64,000 nt of DNA, taken from NCBI GenBank assembly GCA_029721435.1, contig CM056580.1, positions 26,592,367 through 26,656,366 of the forward strand, written 5' to 3'. A model generated the notes under the pieces. That model did no database searches. It was not told the DNA's origin and saw only the letters and a list, made by a program, of their open reading frames with translations. This DNA is from Gymnothorax reevesii (taxonomy: Eukaryota; Chordata; Actinopteri; Anguilliformes; Muraenidae). The first letter of the stretch is position 1, and the number at the start of each line of letters is the position of its first letter. Shown here piece after piece: positions 46,175 through 59,061 of the stretch. The position numbers were made by a program, and so were the translations under genes.

Positions 46175-48301
46175 GGCTTGTAATTCAGGTGATGTACCTG
46201 CTGCATCCCAGATTAATTTTGCACTGACTTGTGTGATTTGCAGCAGAATGAGAATTCATATATTAGCTTGAAATTGACGCAGAAGTCCTAACATAACTAT
46301 GACAGACACAGAACTCCTGCCAGGTATATTTGGTCATCTTCTCCTTCAAACTGATTAGCCATACAGATGCACACTATATTCATCTGATGTAGCGTCATGT
46401 TCAGTCATTACTTTTTTCAGGAGGAGGGAGCTGTCAGATGATTAATATATTTGCTATGGTTGTGGCCTTTTGCTGAATTGCACATAACACAGAGAAAGAT
46501 GAATGCTATTCAGTCTGTACTAAACTCTACTGAGCAATACACATGTTAATTTGTCTCTTCTGTGTACTGATCTCCGACTCCAAAAAGTGGGAGAAGAAAC
46601 CGATTTTACTTTTCTTAAAATTCATTCCACTCCTGTTGCCTCAGTGATTACACCTTCCCCCTGCTGGAGGACTTTTTTTATGCCTTTAAGAGAAATGTTC
46701 TTTACGATTTCTGAAAACGATGATAACATGTTAGCTTTTCTCATATTGCAAGCAATAATAAAAATACCATAACTTTTGTGATTCCCCAAAATTCAGAATT
46801 CAGACAAGTGAAGTTTTGTCATGATGGATTTCCAGGCAGTGTGCTTACACAGGCGCTTGCATTGCTTGGAGTCAAAGATGAAGACAGATCTGTGAAGTGT
46901 GAATACTTTTTAAAGTCATTTGAAATACTTGTTAATGTGGATGGCATGGGAGCAAGTAATGTATTAAATTGTAGGCTGTGATCAAGCCAAGGAAGATGTC
47001 CCTCATCTGGAGGAGGAAGGGAGGTACTTCTAGAATTTGTGAAGGAACAAGACTGGATGTTAACATTTATAAGTGATACTGTGGTAAATTTGTCAGGAAT
47101 ACCTTGCCTTTGCAATGATTTTGTTTTTTTTTTTGTTTTTTGTTTTTTTGTAAACAAAACTGCTTGCTGGTAAACTTTTCCTTGAAAAATAAATCGCTTC
47201 TCATGGGAACCTCAATGATCAGTGTCATCAGTGCTTTCATGTTTCTCGTCTTACAGCTTGTTAACTTTTGTTATTCAGTTTGGGCTGTTTCAGCACATCA
47301 CTCTGATAGTATGACTCTTATTTTTAGGGTTTTCTGCTAATTTGATCTTATTTTTATGTATATTACACTCCTCTTCAGTGTCTCACCCATTGAGCTGAGG
47401 CACAGTTAAGGTTCCTGAATATGATCCTGCTTCTCTGCACAGCAGACAGTGCATAGTGATTAAATGCCTCACGCCAGTTCATAACAAATCAATGTACAAT
47501 TTGCATGCCTGTCTGTTTATATTGATTGACGGTAATTTCATCTGCTATTGCATCCAGTATTTCTCTCACTGAATGGATTTAAATCTCTTGGCAAAATGTA
47601 ATATCAGACAAAGGGATCCTGAGTGCACACAGACAATTAAAAACATATATTTTATATTAAAATGGATCAAACGCACACAAACTCGCGAAAAGTATGTGCC
47701 CCTTTACTAACCTGGGCCACCAATTAGCCAAATTAATCTGCTCATGTTGATCTGCAAGCTGAATACAGTGCTATGCCTGCCAGTTACAGAAGAGGGCGCT
47801 GGTGGCTGAAGGTCTGACCAAACTTGAGTTTGTAAAACAATTCTGATCTGACCTTGAAGGAAGTGAGGTCCACCACTGGAATTTTTGGACTAATGAATCC
47901 ATGATGTACAAGTGTAATTTATCAGTCATTTTACTCTAAGCAGGATGCCTGAGATGTCATATATACACAGAGGCACAAGTTAAGCACCACTAAATTCAAA
48001 ATGGAAATTTTCTGAAAGTAGGCAAGTTCTGCGCTGTATACATTTGCATGAAGATATTGGCGTGTATTTTAAGTTCAGAAGGCCTCGTCATAAACCATTC
48101 TTAATTGCACAAACTGAATGTTAGCAGTAGGGTGACATTTCTGAATACGTTCATTTCACCTAAGTCTGATATTGACTCTGGTTCTTCCAGTTGAAGTTCA
48201 GACTTACAAGGAGAATTTTTTGGTGTACACGGATGATCTTGTTATCTTTAAAAAAGAGAAAACTACTTTTAACAGAATTAAATGTATTATAAACACCCTT
48301 A
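46175..48301. other. Intergenic, nothing firm
   Basis: No exon or named repeat recognised; T/G-rich run at 47118-47149. Confidence 0.4.
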
Positions 48302-49600
48302 CTTTAAAGCTGGCGTATGCAATCTTGGAACAGCAAGCAAGATTTGAGTCTCGCATCCCATTACCTGGATGCAGTGCCCTATGCCTGAATCGTCAGCGGA
48401 GCAGTGTGAACGCTTGGTGCAAACACTGCAAAATATCTACATTTTACCATCAACAAGTATCCTGTGAATGTGGCCTCAGGTCAAAAACCAAACCAATACG
48501 ACTACCTGGGCATATTAAAAATAGAGATACTGCATATTATGTATAAAACACCGCTAGCCACTGAGCTAGCCTTAGTACTGGAGACAAGCTAACGTCAGCC
48601 AAGAGCACAACATTTGTAACATGAGATATTCTCAATGGAGTGTTACTGTAACCATTGATGTCTTACATATGAAGCTAACGGCATTTCAGAACGTTTGTTA
48701 ACAATATGCGCTAAGATGCTTTCGGGTGGCAGAGCTTCCCACTGACCTGAAGAGGTTCAGCCGGGAAAGTCTGTCTTAAATAATAAGTTTGGGGTTAATG
48801 ACTTGATATTTTGTAAAACGAGACGAGAAATGTTGACTGTTAAATATGAAAACATAGGTTTTGTTACATCATACATCACCACTGATGTATTTTCTTGTAT
48901 CTACCAGCCACCCACTTGCATTAGCAACCAACTACCGACAAAGTTATTGTTATGAGCCAAGCTTGCAACGCCTATCGGCGGCAAGTGTAGCCTGCCTTTT
49001 CCCTATGGCTTTTACAGCTAATGTGACAGCATTCCCTGGTGGCAGTCAGCGACAACAGCATCTCCCGAGGAACAAGCACATAACGGTTTATTTTTAACAA
49101 TATTAAAATTGTGACAAAGGTGAAAAAATAAATTCTCACAATGAAATGTTAAGTAGACAAGAACGCAACGGTCTCAAACAGCAGATTCAGCTTACCGTAT
49201 CCTCGCGTTCTTAGAAATTTGTACTCCCGCTTTCAACTTCTCAAGTTTGAACTCACAAATATGGTAGTCCTTGAGAAATGGCAGTGCTTATGCAGGCTAG
49301 CATTTGTCCAGCTGGAAAGAAACTACCACAACTAGGCTACACATCTGATTGAATTGTGTGTGCTCAAGAAATGATTGTCATCGCCAGTCACTCCTCCTGG
49401 CTTTGATTGGTTGTTTTGTCCCGTCGTGGTGACACCTTGCAGGAGGAATTAGAAGCACTAGATTGAGAAAATCAGAGTAATCTGGCTCTGATTTTCTCAA
49501 AGATCATCTGACTTGCATCCCACTGTCAGGTCATAGTAACATTTTTTGCAAATATGACAAAAAAGTGATTTTTTTTTTTTAAATGGCGAACTCCAGCATA
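48302..49600. mobile_element. ~1.3-kb non-autonomous DNA transposon with imperfect inverted ends
   Basis: The left end CTTTAAAGCTGGCGTATGC and the inverted right end (GCGAACTCCAGCATAAAAG) match at roughly 16 of 23 positions. No transposase was seen. It contains a perfect 15-bp hairpin (49463-49500). Directly at its right edge another MITE begins. Confidence 0.5.
49463..49500. repeat. Perfect 15-bp stem hairpin
   Basis: TTGAGAAAATCAGAG (49463-49477) and its exact reverse complement (49486-49500), with an 8-nt loop. Confidence 0.8.
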
Positions 49601-49976
49601 AAAGGATCAGTGTGTAAGATTTAGAGCCATCTCGTGGTCAGATTATAGATTGCAATCAACTGACCATTCCTTTTATCAGAAAACCTACGGTGGCAGCAAT
49701 ACTTGCGAAGACGTCAAAGGCGGTCTCTTTTGCCAGTGCTTTATTCATTAACTTTTTTCCCCTTCTGGGCTACTGTAGAAAAAATGGCGGCACAACATGG
49801 TGTTCTCCACAAAGCTGGACCCGCTCCCATGCAGGCTTAAAGGGCTTATTCTAAGCAGAATGAAACTCAAAGATTATTATTTTCACGTGATTATACACTA
49901 CTACAGAAGAAGTTATGAATGTTATATTCCATTTCTGCCAAAATATCAATCTAAATTCAACACACTGCTCCTTTAA
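49601..49976. mobile_element. ~375-bp MITE (GATCAGTGTGTAAG family)
   Basis: The left end AAAGGATCAGTGTGTAAG, then ATTTA, mirrors the right end TAAATTCAACACACTGCTCC, then TTTAA. This terminal pattern is frequent in fish genomes. No coding sequence. Confidence 0.75.
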
Positions 49977-50828
49977 AAGATCATCAAGGGTGTAGTAAAG
50001 ATCAAATGCTTTTCATACTCATTTTGTATGCCAGCGGAGGTATGTCCAAGCCAGATTTCCAAGAATTGGGGCATGTTTGTTAATGTTATTCATTTAATCC
50101 TTTGGTGGAGTAGAATTGGTTTTAAGAATTGGGTGGTGATTAACTTTTTCTCAGGTAAATACCACATTCCCCATTCTGACACGACTAATCCCTGATGTGA
50201 CAGAACTGAAGCTTGAAGCTCTGTGTCTTTTAGTTCCATAAATCTGAGATTCTTCTGAAAAAAAGCAAAAAAAGGTGGCCAAGTTACTCATTCATTTGTC
50301 CTGCCAAATACAAGAGCCAAAATGGCATCGTCAACAACTGCTTTGTCTCGCAGACCCACTCCTGTGGCCAAACAGAAGAGAATTGGGTTTATATCTTGGT
50401 GCGTATGTTGCCCTTGCTTCATTGGCCTTGGCCCTCCCAAGTCATTATTCATGATTTGATTATTTATTTATCTGTGATATGGATTTCCGTCTTTGTTTGG
50501 ATGAAGCCTTTTGCCACCCACTCAGACACAGAGTAAGCAACAACCGGCTGTCGGCCTACAGGACTGAGAGAACAGCGTAAACAGACTCAGAAAATCGATT
50601 GCTCTTCAGTGGCCTCTGCTGTGTGTGCAGGTTCTCAAAAAGTCAGGAGCGAAGGATCTTCCCCTATGGTTGTGTGAAGCTGACTGAGCATGCTCTGACC
50701 AAACGTGATGCATTACAGTAGTAGTACTCAAACAGTTCTGACTTTTCTCAACTCTAACTTAAATTCAACATTTTTGTTTATTCAGTTAAACATTCACATA
50801 CATATACACTAACTCGCAGGCATATACA
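49977..50828. other. Intergenic, nothing recognised
   Basis: No gene signal or named repeat seen. Confidence 0.4.
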
Positions 50829-51700
50829 TATGCACCGATGAGCCAAAGAGTTCAAACCACTTACAGATGCAGCAGATAATGTTGATTATTTTATAACAAT
50901 GGCACATGTCAAGGTCTGCAGACAGATCTAAGATGGTAGGAGAGCAGTCAGTCCTCGTATTGAATGCGTTATATTTGGGAGAAATGGGAACTGGGGAACC
51001 GAACTAGTTTGACACGGGCCAAATATTATGGCCTAATGAGTGGGTTAGAGCATCTCTAAAGTAGCAAGACTTCTGGGGTGCTTTCTGTCTGCAGATGTGA
51101 GTGCCTACTGGCAGTGGTCCAAGGAGAGACAACCCATGAACCGGCCATGGGGTTTCGGATGCCCAAAGCCATCGATGAACGAGAGCAATGAGGGCTATCC
51201 TGTCTGGTCTAAGCTGACAGAGGGGTTAAGGTGACACAAGTTGTGGAGAATTTCAATACTATTTAAATAAGAACTGTGTCACAACACACAATGCATCATA
51301 CTCTGCTGTTGTATTGCAGTTTTTAGCTTACAGACCAGTCAAAGTGCCTACTCAAACCCTGGTCCACCTCTAATTGCATCCCCCATTGAGCACCGGAGTT
51401 TCAAAACTGGACCCTGGAGTAGTTGAAGAAGGTTGCCAGGTCTAGTGAGTTTCATTTGATTTCCCATCATGTGCTGTGGCTGAGTACGTGTGCACCATTC
51501 ACCTGGGAGGAGATGGCATCAGGATGCACTGTGGGAAGGAGGCAGGCTGGTGGAGGGAGTGTGATACTGTGGGAAATGTAGTGCTGAGACACTGAGTTTA
51601 GGAATTCAAGTAATGTCAGTTTGATGGAGCTGTTGGGCAGCACGAGGGGGACCTTCACTATATTAAGCAGGTGGTTTTAATTTTATGACTGCTCGGTATA
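50829..51700 (+). pseudogene. Internally deleted Tc1-like element with transposase N-terminus remnant
   Basis: The left terminus TGCACCGATGAGCCAAA and right terminus TTTTATGACTGCTCGGTATA are inverted. Between them lie blocks matching the N-terminal DNA-binding part of a fish Tc1-type transposase: a TTTGACACGGGCCAAATATTATGGC block, AGAGCATCTCTAAAGTAGC, a GTGGTCCAAGGAGAGACAACC block and GGGGTTTCGGATGCCCAAAG. Several stops and indels, and the catalytic domain is missing. Confidence 0.75.
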
Positions 51701-51790
51701 TGTGTGTGTGTGTGTGTCTGTATATATATATACGTATGTATATGTGTGTGTGTGTGTGTGTGTGCGTGTGTGTGTGTGTGTGTGTGCCTA
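51701..51790 (+). repeat. Compound TG/TA microsatellite
   Basis: Alternating TG and TA tracts between the Tc1 terminus and the following MITE. Confidence 0.9.
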
Positions 51791-51796
51791 TATATA

Positions 51797-52328
51797 CAGT
51801 ACGGTGCAAAAGTCTTAGGCACCCTGCACTTTTTTAAATTTAAATCTGTATGACTTGTTTACTTTTTGATTCCATATTTGAGTTCCTCAAGATTAAAAGT
51901 AAATCTGACATTCCAAATGCTAATTTAAAGGAAAGTCTCATAAATATATATTTGTATTCCATTAAAAATAGTCGATACCAATATTAGTCTTGACAGAGCC
52001 TTGATGTCAACATCATCATAGCTGTTTGTAGTTTCTCGGAGGGACAGACACTCGTGAGTCAGTGTGAAGAACGGTGGCAGGTTTTCCACTCTGCTTAGAA
52101 CAAGCAAAGGCCAATCATCTAATAAAATTAAAGCACAACAGGACAGTGTGCCAACCTTTTTGGCAAAGGGTAGTTTCACCAAATATTGATTTGATTTAGG
52201 TTTTAATAGGTTACAGCTCTGAATAGTACTTTTTTCAGTTATTAGAACCGTATTATTTAATCATTTTTGTAAGCCTCTTTGCTCCGCAGAATTGCTTTAA
52301 ATGTGCCTAAGACTTTTGTACAGCACTG
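51797..52328 (+). mobile_element. Non-autonomous DNA transposon (MITE), copy B, 532 bp
   Basis: The 26-bp terminal inverted repeats start CAGTACGGTGCAAAAGTCTT and CAGTGCTGTACAAAAGTCTT (right end inverted), each followed by AGGCAC. The interior is shared with 2476-2970. No coding sequence. The GTGCAAAAGTCTTAGGCAC terminus is a common fish DNA-transposon signature. Confidence 0.85.
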
Positions 52329-53276
52329 GATATAAACACATACTAACACACACACACATATATATTAAAATATTGAGGCGCCAATATAAAGAAGAGGGAA
52401 CGCAGCTGTGTCTGTTAGTTAAACACAGTACATTAGCACGTGAGAACCTTCTCTCCTATTTGGACCCTGTGAGGCTGGGATTCGAAAGCGAGAAAACAAG
52501 CACAGGCCTGTTGTGCTTCTCATAATGACAAAGAGGAATTACAGTCTCCCTTGTTTTACACACTTTTGTTTCTAACACTTTCTTTGACAACCTCTTGCTT
52601 TTTTCTCTTTCCTCTGCTCCTCTCCTGAGTCTCCGTCTCTAAATGAAATGGTGCTACTGTGTACATCGCTTTCTCAGGAAGAGTCTCCCCTCCCTTTATC
52701 GTTAATGAGGCTGAGGACTGGGCTTTTTTTTACTGATTGTGTCTTTTCTGTCTCATGCTGCTTAAAGGCACTGGATGAAGTACCAGGCTGAACATATGGC
52801 AAGTGCATCTACTCAGCCTGTGCGATGTTCTGCACCGATTCAACACCGGTGCTTGATTTATTGTGCTCTAACCATTTACAGGGCAAATGGTTTTCCGTTT
52901 CCGTTTTCCATGCGTTTAAAGTAGTGTCACAGTCCTTTCTTGTATCTGAGCTTTGTCTGTTTGTCCAGTGAGCAGAGCAGTCATTCATTACACTGCCCTG
53001 TATCATTTTCACTGAATAAAATCCAATACTTGTTTTTTGACTAATTTAAGGATGCTGATTCCAAAAATTGCATCTGTTTCACTCTAGCATTTTCTCACAA
53101 TGTATGAAGTGCATTTCATGGCACTGTCCCGTTCAACAACCACTTGTCAGATGAAAAAATGAAGAGTCCACTTGCAAAGCCTTGCTAAGTCAAGTTAGTC
53201 CATATTTTAGAAAAATCTGATTTTTTGGTTGGCATAGAAATTCTTCCACAGATACCAGTTTTCACTATACTGAAAC
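52329..53276. other. Intergenic, nothing recognised
   Basis: No exon or named repeat; T-rich pyrimidine tract at ~52560-52640. Confidence 0.4.
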
Positions 53277-53278
53277 TA

Positions 53279-54875
53279 CAACCCCAATTCCGAAATAGTT
53301 GGGACAAAGTGTAAATTGTGAATTAAATCCAAACGCAATGACTTTGAAATCACACCAGCCAGTATTTTATTCACAGTAGAACGGAGATAACAAAGCAAAT
53401 GTTGAAACTGAAAAATTTTACAATTTTATCCACTAAATGAGCTCATTTAAATTTTGATGGCTGCTACAGGTCTCAAAAAAGTTGGGACAAGGGCCTGTTT
53501 ACTGTAGTGCAACATCCCCTCTTCTTTTTAACACAGAGTCTGGGCATTGAGGAGACAAGTTTCTTGAGTTTAGCCATTGGAATTTGATCCCACTCTTGTT
53601 TAATACAGGCTTCCATCTGCTGGAGAGTTTTGGGTCTCCTTTGACGGACTTTTCGTTAAATTATGCCCCTCATGATCTCAATCGGTGAGAGATCAGGACT
53701 GCAGGCAGGCCAGTTCAGCACATGGACTCTTCTAATACAAAGCAATGCTGTTGTAATAGCTGCAGTATGTGGTTTTGTATTGTCCTTCTGAAATACACAA
53801 GGCCTTCCCTGGAATAGATGTTGTCTGGAGGGGAGCATTGGTTGATCTAAAACTTTAAAATACCTTACAGCATTCATGGTGCTTTCTAAAACATGCAAAT
53901 GTCCCACACCATATGCACTAATGCATCCCCATACCATCAGCGATGCAGGCTTTTGAACTGAAAGCTGATAACAGGAGGGGTGGTCTTTCTCCTCTTTAGC
54001 CCGGAGGACACAACGCCCATGATTTCCAATAAGAATGTCAAATTTGGACTCGTCTGACCACACGAAATTTTGCCACTTTGCTACAGTCCATTTTAAATGA
54101 GCCTTGGCCCACAGAACACAGCGGTGCTTCTGGATCATGCTCAACAATTGCTTCCTTTTTGCATGATAGAGTTTTAGTTGGCATCTGTGGATGGCACAGC
54201 GGGCTGTGTTTACAGACAGTGGTTTCTTGAAGTATCCCTGGGCCTACTTAGTAATGTCAATGACAGAATCATGCCGGAGAGTGATGCAGTGGCGTGTGAG
54301 GGCCCGAAGATCACTGGCATCCAGTAAAGTTCTTCGGCCTTGTCCCTTATGCACAGAGATTTCTCCAGTTTCTCTGAGTCTTTTGATGATTTTATGCACT
54401 GTCGATGATGAGGCCTTCAAAGGCTTTGTAATTTGACATTGAGAACATTGTTTTTTAAGTATTACACAATTTTTTTACGCAGACCTTCGCAGGTAGGAGA
54501 GCCTCTGGCCATGTTTACTTGTGAGTGACTCAGCCTCTGTAAGACGTCCCATATATAGCCAATCATGTGACACGCATGATGCCAGTTAACTTAATTACTT
54601 GCTAAATGTTATTTCAGTTGATTCTCTTATATATTAAATGCTTTTACAGCCATTTTTTTGCCTGTGTACCAACCTTTTTGAGACCTGTTGCAGCCAGAAA
54701 ATTTGAAATAAGCTCATTTTGTGGATGAAAATGTAAAATGTTTCAGTTTCAACATTTGAAATGTTATCTATGTTCTATTGTAAATAACATATTGGCTCAT
54801 GTGATGTAAAAGTCATTACATTTTGATTTTATTCACAATTTACACTTCGTCCCAACTATTTTGGAATAGGGGTTG
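53279..54875 (-). mobile_element. Complete 1.6-kb Tc1/mariner transposon with TA target sites
   Basis: The ends CAACCCCAATTCCGAAATAG and, inverted at the right, CAACCCCTATTCCAAAATAG each continue with TTGGGAC.AAGTGTAAATTG. They are flanked by TA at 53277-53278 and 54876-54877. The terminal similarity runs for ~80 bp. The transposase lies on the minus strand and is broken. Confidence 0.9.
53656..54520 (-). pseudogene. Tc1/mariner DDE transposase, broken
   Basis: The longest piece (54147-53656) contains [17 protein letters not shown] (second catalytic acid region), [28 protein letters not shown] (DN box) and [13 protein letters not shown] (third acid). The N-terminal DNA-binding part is recognisable up to ~54520 but in other frames. 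The C-terminus is cut by a stop after IEIMRG. Confidence 0.85.
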
Positions 54876-55035
54876 TATTAGCCTTGCAGACAAAATCCAT
54901 AGGCAATTCATTATTTTTTTAATGACTTTGATTTTGCGACACAAAGTTTTGACTTAGCGGGTTTTGAAAGTGGAGTGAAAATTTAGCAGGTTTTGACAGT
55001 GTTTAAACCAGCCCGTTGCTCAATAGGTGAAGGTA

Positions 55036-56542
55036 TACTCTTCAAAAAAAGAAACTTGACACTGACATTTAAACTTTAATAACAAGATACATAAATATTG
55101 AACATGGAAGCAGAGGTCATGATTCTGTTGATGGGGGTTCTGAGAAGACATGTACCCAACAAGAATGTGCAGTCACTTAACCCCAAAGCAATGCAGTGAC
55201 ACAGGGGTTACCAAAATGTCGGTATCTGTTATGGCCACCACGAGCAGTGATGACAGCACGACATCGGCTTCGCATGGAAGCAATTAAATGTCGCACGTCA
55301 CGTTGAGGGATGTTCCTCCACTCTTCCTGAAGTGCTAAAAGAAGTTGGGGCAGCGTTTGAGGAGGTGGGTTCCTCCCGCATACCCATCGGTCAAGGGTAT
55401 CCCAGAGGTGCTCAATGGGGGACAAATCTGGCAATTGAGCAGGCCAAGGTAATGTGTTAACTTGGTTGCGCTGGAGGAATTCCTGACACACGCAGGCAAC
55501 ATGTAGTCTGGCGTTGTCATGCTGGAAAACTCCACCATAAACGTTTACATGCGGAACAACATGACGCTGGAGGACCTCATCACGTTATCGAATGCCCGTC
55601 AATGCACCCGCCACATCCACAAGAGCCGTTCTTCCACCATGATGGATTCCAGCCCACACCATTACGCTACCTGCACCAAAATGATAGACTTGATGCACAC
55701 AATTAGGGACAAAGCGTTAACCTTGAAGTCGAAAAACACGTGCAAGTCCATCAGCGCACTGAAAAAGGAAACGTGACTCATCTGTAAACAAAACAGTCCG
55801 CCACCTTGCGGCTGGCTACCTCACTCTCTGCTGACACCAGTGTAGCCGAGCTGCAATGTGACGTGGGGTCAAGATGTTACATGTGACAGGTCGTCTGGCA
55901 AAAAGTCCTGCATCTCTCAGCCGATTTCTAACAGTCTGGTCGGAGATTCTGCGTAGTCCCGGAATTTCATTAGCTGTGCTTGTTGCTGTAGTGGTTCGAT
56001 CTCGGAGATGACGAACCCGGATTTAATGATCTTGACACAACGTTGTCACTCGCGGACGTCCTGACCTTAGTCTGTCATTTATGCTGTTCGTAGCATTGAA
56101 TCTTTCTTGTAAGGACGTTATGGCTTGCCTTGATACTCCAAAGTGCCTTGCAACTGCTGTGACTGATTGACCTGCTTCCAGTCTTCCAATAGCGTTATTG
56201 CGTTGATCCAACATCAATCTTGGTATTTTGTGGACCCTGTATGTTCTGACTATGGTGTTTTCGCAATGTGGCTGTGGTGGCCTTTTATACCCATTCAGTG
56301 GAACATCAAACATGCTCATTAATAGAAGCTTGTGATGCACGTGCTCCTCGTTATGCTGCATTTTGGCGATTTTTCTCAGACGTTGATTACAGCTACGTTC
56401 ATCAGGTTTGAACATGTTTATTCTGGTTCATGGCACCATCAGTCATCCACTCGCTCAACTGAGTAATATTTTGTTTTTTGCTCCACGAAATTAACTGATA
56501 ACATGAAACATACAGGTGTCAAGTTTCTTTTTTAGAAGAGTA
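55036..56542 (-). mobile_element. 1.5-kb Tc1-like transposon with TA target sites
   Basis: The termini TACTCTTCAAAAAAAGAAAC and, inverted at the right, TACTCTTCTAAAAAAGAAAC both continue with TTGACAC. TA flanks at 55034-55035 and 56543-56544. It differs from the neighbouring element at 53279 in ends and protein. Confidence 0.9.
55177..56415 (-). pseudogene. Tc1-like transposase, broken into several frames
   Basis: The N-terminal piece (56415-56023) has a paired-type helix-turn-helix: GRLEAGQSVTAVARHFGVSR, then QAITSLQERFN, and RSGRPRVTT (GRPR AT-hook). The C-terminal piece (55491-55177) carries LPWPAQLPDLSPIEHLWDTL (third acid) and a C-terminal IPQRDVRHLIASMRSRC. The middle, with the DN and VFSDE regions, is shifted and has stops. 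Confidence 0.88.
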
Positions 56543-56544
56543 TA

Positions 56545-57530
56545 TTTGACTCAGGACCCACTCTACATGCAAGAAATGCATTTTAAGACATGCAAGGATA
56601 TCATTCCAACTCATAATAGCGTTCCTTACCTTTCAAGCTTGAGGAGCTTCCTTTTTGAGCCCTTACAAGGAGATTTGTTTGCATTTTCTACGATCAAAAG
56701 GAAACTTGAGTCTGCATCCCCCATTTTGAGCCAAAGAAAAGCTGAACGGGCTATAAAAGCTTGATTGTGATTGGTTCCTTCGAACGAATGAAAACGTAAT
56801 CACATTTCCACATTGGCTGATGACTTAGCAGAATTTGAGAGTTCTTCCTTGACTTGATTAGGTAACATGAGGACTTTTTGGGAAATCTGGAAAAAAAAAT
56901 TTTCAACATGCAGGGTGGTGTTATGTAGTGTGAGTGAGTGTAAGGGAGAGGCGTCAGAAAACTAGTGCCAATCTGTTCATCAGTTTTACCCATCAACATT
57001 AAATGATGACATAAAAAATTTGGCTTTTCATAAAAAAAATACAGCTTCAAGCCTTCATATGAGGGGCAGCTGAGGAAACTGCACGCAATGTGGGCGACAA
57101 AATATTTCCTCCCTCTTGGCGTGTTCTTGGAGCAGGCTGTGCGCAGTAAACCCCCGTTATCATTTCAACCATGGAAACAAGGGTGTAGAGCTGAGCAATT
57201 TCGGTGCAGTGTTTGAATCTGACAAGTTTGTCATCACGAAGCCTAAGGTGACAGCGCACACAGGCTGAGATCCGCTGCCCTGATCATCGTCTGTCACCAG
57301 CCCTCACTCTGTCCCTCTTCACCAGCATGGTGCCCATTCGTCGCATAATTAGAGTATTTAGAGTATCGATTTGTTTATTTGCCTGCACGTTCCCCTTCAC
57401 ATTTCCGCTCGCACATCGCCAAATTTAGCAGGCTCCAATCAAGCAGCTTTTGAAGTGCCCAGTATACAGAGAATTTCAATGAAGAACAAGTGCACCGCCT
57501 ATCGGCGAATGTCGTATTGCTGCGCAATAC
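56545..57530. other. Intergenic, possible conserved non-coding segment
   Basis: No repeat was recognised. The segment 57060-57300 has balanced composition without an open frame that looks coding; it is a candidate for cross-species alignment, nothing more. Confidence 0.35.
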
Positions 57531-57768
57531 TAGTCCCCTACCGGTGTATGCATATTATATTTCCTAAAAAGTAGGTCAAAGTGACCTGAATAGGGTACAT
57601 GACACACCCTCTCCCCAAGATGCATCCACACATCAACTTTGATGTTCCTAGGTCATACGGTATTGAAGTTTTGGAGCGGACTAGAATGCGGACGAACGGA
57701 CTGACAGACGGACTGACGGATGGACGGAGTGCAATCCTATAGTCCCCTCCGTTTCCGGTAGGGGACTA
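57531..57768. mobile_element. 238-bp MITE with perfect 14-bp inverted ends and gacgga repeats
   Basis: TAGTCCCCTACCGG (57531-57544) is the exact reverse complement of 57755-57768. The interior has GGACTGACAGACGGACTGAC-like short tandem units (57697-57727) and a second AGTCCCCT next to the right end, allowing a short terminal hairpin. Confidence 0.8.
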
Positions 57769-58892
57769 ATAAAGTTTGCTTGAGCCAGGGTTGGTTAGTT
57801 GCTTTCAAATCTAAGAATAGAATATTTGCAAGGGCTCTTTTCATTACTCTCTCACAACAAAATTGTAGGCCCACATTATGCTTAGATTCGAACTTCATTA
57901 AAACCCAGAATATGCGCGTTAGAGACAAGAAACTTGCTATTATTTGACCTGTCTTTTAATTGACCAGCTTTCAACGTAACAGATTCAACCACCGCGTATT
58001 GCATATTCTACAAGCTGGTTCTCCCAGTTGGAATGACGACGGGGGCTCACAGCGTGCCAGGAACGTGCATCTCATACGTCTGACTCTGCTGCTGATGACC
58101 ACTTTAAGGTAAACTTAAGAGCTGAAGTGGTCCAGGTGTAGCGTGTTTGCGTAGATGCTTTGTAAGCAGGTGTTTAAAGACCTAAGAGAGGCCTGCTGGG
58201 ACGCACAGCTAATGGAGTGAAAAACGAGCACTAACCGGGACCGTGGGAGTGCAGACATCTGAAGCCGATAGCCCGTGTTCATCGCCTTATTCTTCCATAT
58301 GGGGGGGGATCAGATGCAATTTAAGTCTCCTTGTCCGCTCTCGGTTTTGGGTGGAGAGTGATTGAATATTTGTTTGGTGCACTTTAACACAGTCCTGCTT
58401 GTCATGAATATTGCCGGCTAAGCACAATTTTTTTAAAGCATCTGTCAACAGGGAGAGGTCAAGATCTCAGAATAAAAGAGCATTCTCCTTAACCCTATCT
58501 GATCCCCCTGCCCGCAACACTTCTCCACCCCCAAACCTGAAAATGTGACAATTCCTAATCATACCACGCTTCACATTTTCCATTAACCATCTTATCACAA
58601 ATTTACCTCATACATGTTTCAGTTTTGCTGTCACTATTCCACATACAATTTATTAAAGAAGAAGTACCGATATTTTACAGTTTTTACATTATTTGTGGCA
58701 TAAAATTCAATCATTTACTAACTCATTTAACTTTTGGGTCACTAGCAGTCCTTCGGAAGATATTTAGATCCAAAGAGAGCCGTGTATATCCGTATAATGG
58801 GAGTGAATGGGGCACGGCGAGCGTAGCCTCTAATGCCACATTATCTGTCGCTTAACGAATTCATTTCACCAATTTTTTTTTATGATTCACTC
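57769..58892. other. Intergenic, possible conserved non-coding segment
   Basis: The stretch ~57960-58460 is free of known repeats and of coding signal, with more CpG than average. Possible regulatory DNA, untested. Confidence 0.35.
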
Positions 58893-58996
58893 GTGTTGTT
58901 AATGCCTTTAGTGAGAATCCACAATGTAAATAGTTATGAAAATAAAGGAAACACATTGAATGAGAAGGTGTGTCCAAACTTTTGGCCTGTACTGTG
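58893..58996. mobile_element. Tc1-like terminal fragment
   Basis: It ends GAGAAGGTGTGTCCAAACTT, then TTGGCCTGTACTG, a widespread fish Tc1 terminus, preceded by an AATAGTTATGAAAATAAAGG block. The rest of the element is missing. Confidence 0.7.
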
Positions 58997-59061
58997 TGTA
59001 TATATATATATATACACGCACATACGTACATACATACATGTAAAATCTCACTTTCAACATC

